The notes under the pieces: generated by a model
Database searches by the model: none
What the model was told of the DNA's origin: nothing
The model's input: only the letters and a program-made list of their open reading frames with translations
Source: Ricinus communis
Taxonomy: Eukaryota > Streptophyta > Magnoliopsida > Malpighiales > Euphorbiaceae
Reading direction: 5' to 3'
Length of the DNA: 64,000 nucleotides
Assembly (NCBI RefSeq): GCF_019578655.1
Contig: NC_063259.1
Location: forward strand, 26,647,277 to 26,711,276
In this document: one piece after another, positions 28,601-39,000 of the stretch
How the letters are laid out: every line of letters begins with the position of its first letter
Position numbering within the stretch: position 1 is the stretch's first letter
Translations under genes and position numbers: made by a program

Positions 28601-31600
28601 TTGGCATCAGACTGCATTATTGTCCTTTGATTACAACATCTACCATGAAGTAAAACATTGCAAGATGGTGAAGAAATGGTTCTCAACAATATTTTAGATA
28701 TGCGTTCAATTATTTTGCTGCTTTTACCACAAGACTTATCTTCATTAAGATCTTTTGCAGAATATCACGAAGTCGAAATTGCTAGGAATTGCAACAGATC
28801 TAGTTAACCATTTTAAAAGGACAAGCACAGTTAAACCCTATTTATTTATGCAGTCAAAATATTAGTTCTTACCTTGATGGCATTTGTTTAAATAATTTCA
28901 GGTCCCATATATCTTGAGGCACAACAAATATATTCATCATATCCTGAAAGCATGAATAATAATTAAACAATATGTTAAGTTGGAAAAGTGAAATTCCTTA
29001 TATTCATTTTGATAGAAGCTTTCAACTTCATTCAAAGATGGTTAGAATTCCCTGAAAACTCAAGGTCCAAAAGGACATATATCTGTACTTACACTTGTAA
29101 GTATGTTTCCGAGTAGCAATAAGGCAGCATCTGCCTGCAAATTTTCAGAAAAAAGGAACATGAAAAAGGTATTTTCTGCCAGAAAACTAGCATCTCAATT
29201 AACAGAGAACAAATTATTCAAAACGACAGTTATTTATAAAGCTTGCTAAACTGCTATTTTAATCATTTACCCACTGCACCTAAATTGTAATCATAACAAT
29301 TCCTGTACTGGCATACTGCACAAATGTGCTTAGCACTTGAGAAAAACAGACGTGCAACTAGGTCCCATTGCTATAATCTCTTTATTTTAAGTGTCAATTG
29401 CATGGTTCTTGTACAGGTCTCAGAAATTACCGTTGTTGACAACATTGTCCTGGACCAAGTTCATTATCTTCAAACAATCTTCACAATATGTTTGGCAGGT
29501 GTCTGATTGTGTCATGCAAGTGTATAACATAAAAATGGCCAACCCAAACACGACTTTTTTAACTATATTGTGTCGAAATACCAAACTCAAATACGGACAA
29601 GTTTATGAACTAGGTTACAGGGGTCGACCTGTGTACTCATAAATAAATTAAATTTTTAAATAAAAATCTTAATTTAAATTTCAAAAAATATATTTAGTTA
29701 AGCAAAAAATTACTCAAATTAGAATTATTATTTTAAAACATTATTGGATCTTTATAAATGATAAAATTACTTACAAAAATATATGAAGAGAGAGAATAAA
29801 CATGTTTAAACGTGTTTATAGATATCGTATATTACATGTTAACCTATTAACCCATTTAAATAAATGTGTTTATTTGTGTCATTCGCGGTTAGGCCAGTCA
29901 ACCCAAACCCATTTATCTCAACGTCAAAAATTACCAGCCCTGATGTTTGGGCGTAAGATATTTCAATTTGACTAAATAAATGTTGAAAAAATCATTATAG
30001 TCTCGAAGATCCAAAACCAAAGAACTGCCATCCAAGGCATAAGAAATATGCAGCAAAGCTAGAAATGAAAATACATAGTAACTGCAACAATAATACAGAT
30101 GAAGATTCAAAGGACTGAAATGATCAGTAACTAGATTACACTAAATCCATCTGCAAATGAAACTTACAACTGAAGTTGAATTACTGAATAATGGCAACCC
30201 ATGTATCAAGTGGCTCCAGATTAATTGCCAACCACTGTCAAGCTGAAAAATTGACAAGTCAGTGATAGCCAGTACAAGAAGTCATGCTATGCAGAAAGAC
30301 ATAATTGTCCAGTGATGCCAATTCATTATGAATGAAAATCCAGATTAAAAAAAATGCTTGTATGTCAAATATCATGTTAAAGTAGCAATCTTAATATCAA
30401 AAATTAAGGTGTGGAGGATTTATTAAACTGGGCGACTGACAATTCAACAGAATGTTTCCGACAATTGTCAGGCTTGCAAACCACAATGATTTTGCAACAA
30501 AAGCATGAAACTAATCCAATTGTTTTCTTTGGCTGGAATAAACTATTCTTTTAGTAAAAAGAAGAGATTCTATCAAAAGAAAGGAGAAAGACGCGTGGAA
30601 GATAAGATGTCCCTCTCAATGTAACAGATAAAATCTTAACAGAACTAACAATGTAGCACTCTCCAATCACACCAAGTATCAACCGAATTCTTTAAGAAAA
30701 CTATCCGGGATCGCAAGTCCCCAACCAACTCTAACCTTCCAAACTGATATGTAATAATTAGTCAATGATTAAGAATAAATCAGAAAATACAAGACATTCA
30801 AAAAAGTATTATGAGAAAAGGAGGAGAATCAAACAACCTTATTCGAGATCGAATCCACTCGAGAATCTGAAAGCAGCAAAACAGTAGATAACTCCTGCAA
30901 ACCTCTTTATATGCAAACAAGTACATGAATGAGCTTATAAGAAAAAAAAGTGAGGGGAAGGGGAATTGAAAATATAAAAGATATGTCACTAAATTAAGTA
31001 AATCATATTCACTCAAATAATACTGATAGAGATGTGCATTGGATAAAATCTGTAACTGTCTGCTGTCTATTACAAGCAACCATTAAACCTCTTCAAAGAC
31101 ACAATATGCAAGGCTCAAAAACACTTTAATCAGGAAGTGAACTATGTCTATATAAGCCAGAGAAATATACCGCAAAGTCCAGAGCAAACTATCATATGCA
31201 TGCACCATAGTTGTATCATTCAAAATCCTGCAACAAATTCTGAATCAACATCCAGCAAGTCGAAAGGAATTTAAGCATCCCAAAACTTTGTATAACATCA
31301 ATGGGACATATGAAGGACAGAAGTACTGCTACTATTGCACATCCAGATGTTTACATGCACTATATACTATCTGCATCTTAATGTCTTTAAATGAAAAAAA
31401 AAAATTAAGAAACAACAAAAAAAAAAACCTGACAAGTTGTACAAGAAGGCCTTTTTATGTTCATAAATTAAAGTACAAGAAGAAATAGGCCTCTAATAAA
31501 CAAAGTTTATAAGTTCTGAGTTTGCACACACACAAAACATAAGCTTATTGATTTATATTAAGAATAGGGGAACTATAACATTCTCGACTATTCTCTCAAC

Positions 31601-34600
31601 GTGAAAAGAATGATAGTAACTGTTAGAAGTTGTATATTTAACCCACATCGCCTAGTTACTAGGCTGTTATGGTGTATATATATGGATCAGGCACCCTCTT
31701 CTTTTTGAGCTAGCTTTTGAGAATGACTTTAACCCAAGCCCATTTGTCATGGTATCAGAGCCAGCCTTTTGTCTACGATAATGGGTTAGGACCCAGCCTG
31801 TTTGCATGTCACGCCAAGCGTGAGGAAAGTGTTAGAAGTTGTATTTATCCCACATCGCCTAGTTATTGGGTTGTTATGGTTCCTTTGAGCTAGCTTTTAG
31901 GAATGAGTTCTAACCAAGCCCATTTGTCAGTAACGTAGAATTCATCTACTCCAATGTCAAATTAATGTAGCATTTATGCTGAGCACAAAAGTACGTGCAT
32001 GAAGAGTAAAAAATATCAAAGAGATAATGAAGACTAAAAAATATCAAAGAGATAAGACACCAAATTAAAACTGATCAAGGTCGCATTTAATAATATTACA
32101 AGTGCATAAATGCATAATTACCTCTCAAAGCTAGTCGAGATTCCATCGAACCAGTATATGATAAGATCCTTATTCATGCGACTGCAGTAGTTACGAATGA
32201 GATAGCAAAAAGCAGCATTCCTGAAGTAAATGCCCATAATTAAGCGGACGAAAAACAAATAGTATTGGATTAAAAGATTATGTAAAAAGTAAGGAAAGCT
32301 TGAAGGACAAGATCGCAGAAATGTACTTAGGACCTAAAGAATTATAACATTTATTTGACACAATAAAAGTTATTATAATATTCAACATGATTTTAAACTC
32401 TAGTTCTCGTTATTTACTTCATACCCACATTGATGTGAAATTAATAACTGAGCAAGTTAATCTAAATCAAACTACAACGGCAATAGTGAGATAGTTGAGA
32501 AAATTTAGAGAAATAATAAATAAATAAATAACTCAAGACCACAGGTATCTTTCACCTATGATGAAGGCTTTTTAGTGAAGTTATAATCTCATAACATTTC
32601 ATTAAGCAAAAGTAGAAGAACTGCAGAGCCATGTTATGGATGTGATCTGCTCAATTTAACAACAAAAACAGGCCATGGGAACAAGAAACTATAAGCATGA
32701 AAGTCAAAAGGGCATTGGATAAGTACAATAAGAGTGGTAATGCTACTCCAAAGAACACACCTAAGAAGTCATGATGCATGAAAAACTGAGTAAAGTATTA
32801 CTTGCCGCTTATATCAGCTTTTCACTTGGTACATATTGTTTCTATGCAGATTGCCATGTTCTTAATACTAAATCAAATAGCACGTCAACTTCCAGAAAAC
32901 AGACAATCAAGAGACCAAGAGATTTTTGGATCTTTTAAAAGTCAACAAGCTCAAAATGATGTTTCCATTCATACCATTCACAAATCAGTTCAATATCCAA
33001 GAAAAAAATGGGTATCACACTGCAGATATCTTTTGTTTTGACAAACAAGAAGGGTTAAGAAGTTGATGAATCCATCTCTTTACCCTTAAGCAAGACAAGA
33101 GGCATCAGGTGCAAGATATTTCTAACTTTCCAATTTTTTGTCACCATTAAAACATAGAAGTTAAACAATACTTGCATATCAGACTTACCATAACCATTTT
33201 CCTTTCTTAAGTGCCTCTTTCAAGAGAACAGTAGCATGCTCCCGCTTAATCCTCTTTTCAGTTGACTGTGCTTTAGGTGTGCTAACACAAGCCTGCAAGA
33301 ATTTTTTCAGTTGCCCACGTCGTAAAACCTATAAATGCATGTAATTTTATGCGTGGGACTGAAAGTTCATTCTTTCAACAATAAACAATCAAACCAAACC
33401 ACAACCATAAATCAACCAGTCAGCCAGCTGAGAAAGGCATTACCAATTACCTAGCATCCTGATTAGATACATGTGACACCCCTAGCATATATTTTCAGAA
33501 AATGCTTCTTTAAAAATTTTGACCATTACAAAAAGTGACAGGGTTCTGGATGCAGCATTAGTTTTGAAAAAACTAATTAATACTTCAAGAGTGAAATAAC
33601 CACCTGATAAAGTAGCAGTGCAGCAAGCTCAACCAAACCACATTGTGAACCAGTCAAAGTTCCAAACTTCTCATCCTTGGTTGCGTCCATCCTGAATAAA
33701 TGTTGCAAGAAAATCCATCACAATCACACAAATGAACTCCATTGAGTATAAACCCAACAAAGGAAATTTAACAGTGAGAATATAGAAGAACTAACCAAGG
33801 CACAGTTATGCTGGTTAAACTGCTTTGATCTAGTTCTTTACATACTACATCCAAAAATTGTTCTACCATAGAACCACTTTCAGAAGCACCTCTTGTTAGA
33901 TTTAGCTGCAGCCTTCCATAGAATATAAGTGCATCCTGCAAAATGCAGAACAGATTCACCCAACAGAAGAGTATAAGTTTTAGCAAGACGGAGAGTTGAT
34001 AAACCTTCAGATTCCGATCATGGGTTGTAAGCCAACAACGAAACACAAAATGCCGTACAGCATTGTGGATCTCCAAGGACTGACAGCCCAAATTTGGACC
34101 ATCTTTTAACAAGTAAGTATTAACACACTCCAAGGAGAGTATAAGTTTTAGCAAGACGGAGAGTTGATAAACCTTCAGATTCCGATCATGGGTTGTAAGC
34201 CAACAACGAAACACAAAATGCCGTACAGCATTGTGGATCTCCAAGGACTGACAGCCCAAATTTGGACCATCTTTTAACAAGTAAGTATTAACACACTCCA
34301 TAAGTTTACGTGAGAACTTTCCCTCCTCCCTGAACACAAAACAACAAGGTAGCCAGCGTGAGTTAGTCATGTTCAGCAACTAGAGGAACAAATGCATATA
34401 TGAAGCAGCAAATAAAAAACCCAAAATATTTTTTAAGAAAATGAAAGAAGTTTTTATTTAAAAAAATAAAAAATAAAAAACTGGGCATTTGTTGTTGTAC
34501 CTTATGAAGGAGAAAATCTGAACAATCCCCTTAACAATGTCTTCCCTGAGTTCATCTGGGAAATCTCCAGGAGGGTTTTCTAGAAGTGAATGTAGTGTTA

Positions 34601-35567
34601 ACACACAGCGAAAAGCCTCCTCTTTCAGATTACCTTGATTATCATTTTTATCTGCCAAGCTTGTTTCCACCTTCTCTATATACAGACGCATCAGGCCTTT
34701 ACCAATACAGATTAAATTAGAAAACAGTAACAAAGATGTAATTTAGCAATCAGGAACAGAAAATGTAAAAATCCATGAAAAAGGAAAACACACTCACTGC
34801 AATAAACACGGTTCCTCAAGTGGAAACGATAATCTCGAACTGCCAATAGATGCCGTAGTATAACCCCATACTCTGACTGAAAGCTTGAAACACTACTTAA
34901 TACATCCCATATGTGACTGAAGAGTATTTTAGCCACAGGTAACAACGGCAATACCTTGCCTGCTGTGGAAAAGAGTATTATATACAAACACAAACATCAG
35001 GTAATAATGCTATAAACCAAAAAGAGCACATAGAAAGCAACTAACCTGAAAACTTAGCATCCTCAGCTCGCTGAACTACAATTCGCAAGGTTTTGGCAAA
35101 ACTCGCCTTAGGCAACCGCCGTTTACTTGTTGAAATCTCCAATGACACACTTTGAATGAGCAATGATATAAGAAACGGCCATGTTTCCGCTGAAATAAAC
35201 AAATCAAGTTTCTCAATTTAAACAAATTTCTTCAATTCATTAATATCTATGAAGAAAGATAAATTCTTACAGTGAGGAATTTCATTAAGCTTAAGCTTGG
35301 CAGTTTTCTGTCCAATGTAGTTGCAGAATTTTATCGATCTTTCTCCTTCTAACCACGTATTCAACAATTTTATTCCTTCCTGGTGAGCGCAAAACATCAA
35401 AGACCATAATTAAATTAAATAAATCAATATAGGTTTTTGAATTATTAACAATTTTTGATGATATTTTCAATTAAGTTAGGTTTTCTTTTTTTAATTACTT
35501 CACGGGCTTTGGCTTTATCGGAGGAGAGCTTTGAGACGATCTCTTGAACGTCTCTTGACGTGACCAT
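1..35567 (-). CDS. ATM: ATM serine/threonine protein kinase (PIKK family), 3' end outside window
   Basis: ATM is the nuclear kinase that senses DNA double-strand breaks and phosphorylates checkpoint and repair factors, in plants including SOG1. The gene is split into dozens of exons. First exons (CDS): 35499-35567, 35271-35379, 35046-35189, 34798-34962, 34501-34696, 34173-34329, 33796-33935, 33604-33691. Last exons in the window: 2203-2297, 1997-2105, 1257-1346, 707-786, 536-614, 285-331, 99-198. The start [14 protein letters not shown] opens a TAN-like N-terminus. A long helical-repeat body follows, then the FAT domain and the N-lobe of the PI3K-like kinase. Every junction I checked is in phase and I saw no frame-breaking defect. 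No PWWP domain precedes the TAN region. The catalytic loop, activation segment and FATC lie beyond the left edge. Transposon-rich introns stretch the gene past 35 kb. Identity is very secure; middle exon borders were not all worked out. Confidence 0.96.
99..2297 (-). other. ATM: ATM exons covering the kinase N-lobe and start of the C-lobe
   Basis: Seven exons encode the start of the PI3K-like kinase domain. Exon 2203-2297 carries [17 protein letters not shown]. Exon 1997-2105 has [16 protein letters not shown] and the conserved [13 protein letters not shown], with the ATP-contacting lysine environment. Exon 1257-1346 has [14 protein letters not shown]. Exon 707-786 has [17 protein letters not shown]. 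Exon 536-614 has [17 protein letters not shown]. Exon 285-331 has [15 protein letters not shown]. Exon 99-198 ends [11 protein letters not shown] at a donor at 93-98. The next exon, expected to hold the GLGDRH catalytic loop, is left of position 1. All phases match. The intron between 536 and 331 has a GC donor, reported below. Confidence 0.93.
1935..1979. repeat. (AAT)n microsatellite next to a kinase-exon donor
   Basis: A slightly interrupted AAT/ATT trinucleotide run lies in the ATM intron, starting about 12 nt inside the intron from the donor of kinase exon 1997-2105. Confidence 0.95.
4619..4648. repeat. (AC)n microsatellite in an ATM intron
   Basis: A pure AC/GT dinucleotide run lies about 20 nt downstream (on the gene strand) of the donor that follows the FAT exon ending RLRKHK. 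Confidence 0.95.
11352..11933. mobile_element. MITE-like element with terminal inverted repeats, in an ATM intron
   Basis: An A+T-rich, non-coding block of about 580 bp has related ends. The left end reads GGGTGTTTAGTTTAG; the right end, reverse-complemented, reads GGAGCTTGTTTGGTTCAG. The subterminal parts also match in inverted orientation (left TAGTTGGTAGTTG, right TAGCTGGTAGCTGA). GG..TGTTTGGTT ends are typical of plant MITEs of the hAT or PIF/Harbinger type. I could not define a clean target-site duplication: AAGT flanks both ends but is short. Family assignment is open. Confidence 0.6.
14747..14795 (-). pseudogene. Plastid trnV-UAC 5' exon fragment (NUPT) in an ATM intron
   Basis: The minus strand reads AGGGCTATAGCTCAGTTAGG and continues TAGAGCACC, then the anticodon-stem region TTGTTTATACACGCGCCAA. 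This is the 5' half of plastid tRNA-Val(UAC), followed by what looks like the start of its group II intron. The D-arm is recognisable. The 3' half, anticodon completion and T-arm are absent, so this is no working tRNA gene. It is best read as a short plastid DNA insertion. Flanking DNA is a TA-rich run and ordinary intron. Confidence 0.7.
15037..15061. repeat. (AC)n microsatellite in an ATM intron
   Basis: A pure AC dinucleotide run of about 12 units lies in a long intron with no other recognisable content. Confidence 0.93.
25903..26579. mobile_element. Non-autonomous hAT-like element (MITE) in an ATM intron
   Basis: The element is 677 bp and flanked by a perfect 8-bp target-site duplication GTTAATCC (25895-25902 and 26580-26587). 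Its ends are imperfect inverted repeats: the left starts CAGTGTAGTTAAAAGCG and the right, reverse-complemented, starts AAGTGTGGTTTAAAGCG. Inside each end lie GC-rich subterminal blocks built from GCGC, AGGCG and CGCCT motifs that can pair into long stems, while the centre is A+T-rich. An 8-bp TSD with CA-type ends is the hAT hallmark. No transposase frame is present. Confidence 0.85.
29560..29940. repeat. Repetitive-looking A+T-rich block in an ATM intron
   Basis: This is an A+T-rich stretch with CAACCCAAACACGAC near the left end and GTCAACCCAAACCCATTTA near the right. Between them are repeated GTTTAAACGTGTTTATA and AACCCATTTAAATAAATG motifs. It resembles degenerate interspersed DNA seen in plant introns, but I found neither clear TIRs nor a TSD. 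Confidence 0.3.
31621..31929 (+). mobile_element. TRIM retroelement (miniature LTR element) in an ATM intron
   Basis: Two direct terminal repeats, 31621-31749 and 31830-31929, both begin TGTTAGAAGTTGTAT, share CCCACATCGCCTAGTTA and TTTGAGCTAGCTTTT blocks, and end CCCATTTGTCA. The second lacks an internal piece of about 29 bp. TGGTATCAGAGCC (31750-31762), the tRNA-iMet primer-binding site, directly follows the first repeat. The purine-rich tract GTGAGGAAAG precedes the second. The flanks are a perfect 5-bp TSD, GTAAC (31616-31620 and 31930-31934). The internal region is only about 80 bp and codes for nothing. All diagnostic parts of a TRIM are present, so it must have moved using proteins from other elements. 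Confidence 0.92.
33604..35567 (-). other. ATM: ATM exons 1-8: TAN-type N-terminal region
   Basis: Eight exons encode the N-terminal helical region. Exon 1 has 23 codons ending KAKARE. Exon 2 continues [15 protein letters not shown], and the codon after EIPH is split across intron 2. Exons 3-5 contain [37 protein letters not shown] and [17 protein letters not shown]. Exon 6 runs from [10 protein letters not shown] to THDRNLK, exon 7 starts DALIFYGR, and exon 8 ends [12 protein letters not shown]. The TAN motif in this part of ATM/Tel1 is known for telomere-length control and damage signalling. Donors and acceptors are canonical GT-AG, and phases join correctly at each of these seven junctions. 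The only irregularity is the duplicated exon 6 segment described separately. Confidence 0.93.
33969..34300. repeat. Perfect tandem duplication inside ATM exon 6 / intron 6
   Basis: Positions 33969-34132 and 34137-34300 are identical over 164 bp by eye, with a 168-bp period and a 4-bp filler (agga) at the junction. Each copy holds the last 128 bp of exon 6 plus the first 36 bp of intron 6, so the GT donor exists twice (34167-34172 and 33999-34004). The 168-bp period equals 56 codons and the reading frame stays open through both copies. Using the first donor gives a normal protein. Using the second adds a 56-residue duplicate. Confidence 0.93.
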
Positions 35568-35760
35568 CGGCGCAGTTATCGGTAGCTGCCAGAGTGTGTG
35601 ATTGACGGTTACAAAAAATGGCGGGAAAATGAAGGGGAAATGAGGGTTTAGTAGTAGTAGCAGAGAAAAGAAGAATAAGGATAAAAAGAATGACAATTGT
35701 TGACTGTGAATGCGATGCGAGTGAGAGAGAGGGTTTACTATTTGTTTCCTCATTTGAGAA
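35568..35760 (-). promoter_or_regulatory. ATM 5' leader / core promoter with E2F-type site
   Basis: Directly upstream of the ATM start codon, positions 35620-35628 read TTTCCCGCC on the minus strand, a perfect E2F/DP consensus about 53 nt before the ATG. The same leader has telo-box-like AAACCC stretches (around 35643 and 35731) and purine/pyrimidine-rich runs. E2F sites are known in promoters of plant S-phase and DNA-repair genes. I cannot place the transcription start, so the site may be in the leader or the core promoter. Confidence 0.5.
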
Positions 35761-36027
35761 AGGGGTTTGACTGCTGACTCAATACGCTAATATCGCGTGC
35801 GTTGTGGACTTGGATACTAGCGGTGGACTTTGAATAGGGATTCGAACGGATTTGGGCTTCTGTTCTGGCGTATACTCTGAAATATTATCTATGTTGGTTG
35901 AATTTTATTTACTTAACTCACCCCAAAAACAAATCAAATCGTATTACTTAACTATTTTCGAAATTAAGTGTATAGTTTTTATAGGTTGTTCGATTTAACA
36001 ACTTCCACTTTCCATAAGCAGGCCTGG

Positions 36028-36069
<42 letters not shown>

Positions 36070-39000
36070 AAAATTTAAATTTTTTATATGTATATTTAAT
36101 TTTGACATATAAACTTTTTATTTTGATGTATATTATTATTGACATATTAAAATTCTAGATTATGTATAAGCTTATAATTTTTTCTATTAATTTATTAATT
36201 AATTAGTTATATTTTTAATTAAACAGTCACTCTAATCTTAACAAATAGAATATTAATTATATTTTAATATTATATTAACTAATGTATAATTTTCTAAATC
36301 AAATAATAATATACTAATTCTATCCTAAAAAAATAGCATATTAATTATATTTTAATATTATATTAATTAATATATTAGTTTTTAATTAATTAATAATTTT
36401 AATTCTAAAAATCATATATTTTAGTTTTTAATATTATATTTAATAATAATTTAATTTTTTAATTATATAATAAACTTTTACTCTTAAAAAATAATATCAA
36501 TTATATTAATAGAATTTTTATAATACTAAAATTACTTAATAAATATTTGTAAAATAATTTCTACATAATTATACGAATAAGATTTTTAAATTATAAAAAG
36601 TTTAAATATAATTAGTTTACTATTATTGTTAAAATACTGTAGATTAATATCAAATATTAAAAAATTTATTAAATTGTATCTATCAACTTAGTTTTATAAT
36701 CAAAATAATAATAACACTCGTATAACATACACAGCTACTTTTTATGAATTTTAAATATTATTCGATACATTTAAGCTGAATAATTCTCTAAATAATTCTC
36801 TAAATCTGTCAAATGTCAGTGTTGCAAAATTTCCATGACTCCTTACTAAACCAAACACTAAGGTCTTGTTTACTGAAATTTTTATTTTCTAATCTTTAAG
36901 GAAAATAAAAAATTTAATTTCATGAAAATTTTATAAAATTTATGAAACATATTTACTTTATAAAAAAATATTTTCTATTTAGATAATATTTTAGATAAAA
37001 AGAATAAATTTAGAATAAATGAAGTGAAATTCCTTTATTTTAATTCGAAAACAAGTGACTTATTATATCAAGAAAAATATAAAAATTATGTTGAATTTGT
37101 TTTTAAATTTTTTTAAAAAATTTAGTTATAATTTTGAAAATATAAAATTGATTTTTATCTTCATTCAAAAAAGATATAAGTAAACATAAAATTTTATTTT
37201 TTATTTTTATTTGAAAAAAATTAAAATAAGAACTAACATTATAAATTTTAACTCACACTCCGTAACTTATACAGAATTTTATATAATATTTTTTAATTTA
37301 ATTGTCTATCCACTATTTCTTTAATATTGTAATATGCATTCTAAAATAGATAAATCGAAATACACATGGCTATAGAGTTTCCAATGTTTGTTTACTACTA
37401 TTTGCTTATGTTCAGTATATAATGATTGAAGTTAATTATTAGTTGGTTAATTAAGAAGATGTACGTTATTTGATAAGAGATACAAAATAAATAGTCTTTA
37501 TTCAGAATATATATTCTAATTTATTATAATCTTTTAGAATCTGATCATATTAATTGAATACTAAATATAAATTATCTCCTTAATTTTGTATATTTTGAGA
37601 ATATTTGAATTTTGAAGATAAATGTGGAAGCAAATTCTCCATACAAATAAAAAAAAAAAAATTGCTCTTTTTCGATTTAAACTATCAGAAAATAGCTGGC
37701 ATTCGTATAATATTTTAAAATATCGTTATATTTAGTCATATTACAAACAATTTCGATAATTTCATTACGGTTTAGAATAAATTCAATAATCTAAATTACT
37801 TTTATAATTACCGTTATCAAATCAAATATGTTTCTAACAAATATATTGATTTGAGTCAATCGAGAGGGCAGGTGTGCTCTATCTTGAATTTGCATATGAA
37901 TAGCATCCATCATCTTCCCGAAACCCCAGCCACCTGATCCAAGTTTATCCATTACCGCCTAATCACTTCCATCCACACGTGTAACCAAACAAATATTCAT
38001 ACTAAAAGACAAAGGCAGAGACATGCATGCATTCTTTTAATTTCCTCAGGTGTAATAATATTACTTAGACCTGAACAACCTCATGCCAAAACAAAATCTA
38101 TACGTCTGCATATTTGATTGTAGATAACCTATTTAGTGGATAAAATTGCATATAATAACACAGGCGCAAATAAATTAAATAATAGGTGGAGACAGTGAGG
38201 TGGATTGATTTGAATAACCAAACCCTAATTAGGAAATTGCTGTTTGAGTAGGTTAGTGTGGAATCTCCAGTTGTGTGTGAAACCCAACTTTTGTATGCCT
38301 CAATTTACTTGGACCACATCAAATTGACTGGTCACTCTTTTTCCCCCGATTTCTTGCAAATAAGTGCCCCGCTAATAATTTGAAGAGATCGATTGAATCA
38401 AACCGCATCAACAGTTTAGAGATCTCAACTACCACTAATCAATCAGCACAGTATTCACATCTAACAAAGCGGGAAATGCAATTTAAACTCCGGGCGATCT
38501 TTATTTTTTTAATTTTATTAATGAATAGTTTATAAAATTAATTAATTTGAATAAATCTATTAATTCATTATAGAAAAAATGAGATATACTCTACGAATAT
38601 ACATATGTACCATACGTATATAGTCGGAGCTTATATGCAACTTATTGGTTTTTTATATTAATATATAATTAATAAAATAATTTTTTGATTAAATAATAAT
38701 TTAAATTTTAAAAAAGCAACATTTAATTAGACTCAAATTATCAGTTGATAAATTAGTTTTCTGATTAAAAGAATAATATTTAGTTTAAATTTATATATTA
38801 TATTAACTAATAAATTAAAACATCAATAAAATTTTAAAATATGGTAAATATTATTAAGAAAAAATTGCTTGAGAGAGTGTCATTATTTTTCAAAATATGA
38901 TAATCAATTATCAAATTTATATATAATTATTATTTACAATCAATACAATAACATCAATCAGGAACCATGTAAATAAATAACTAGGTTTATTTCCATCCAC

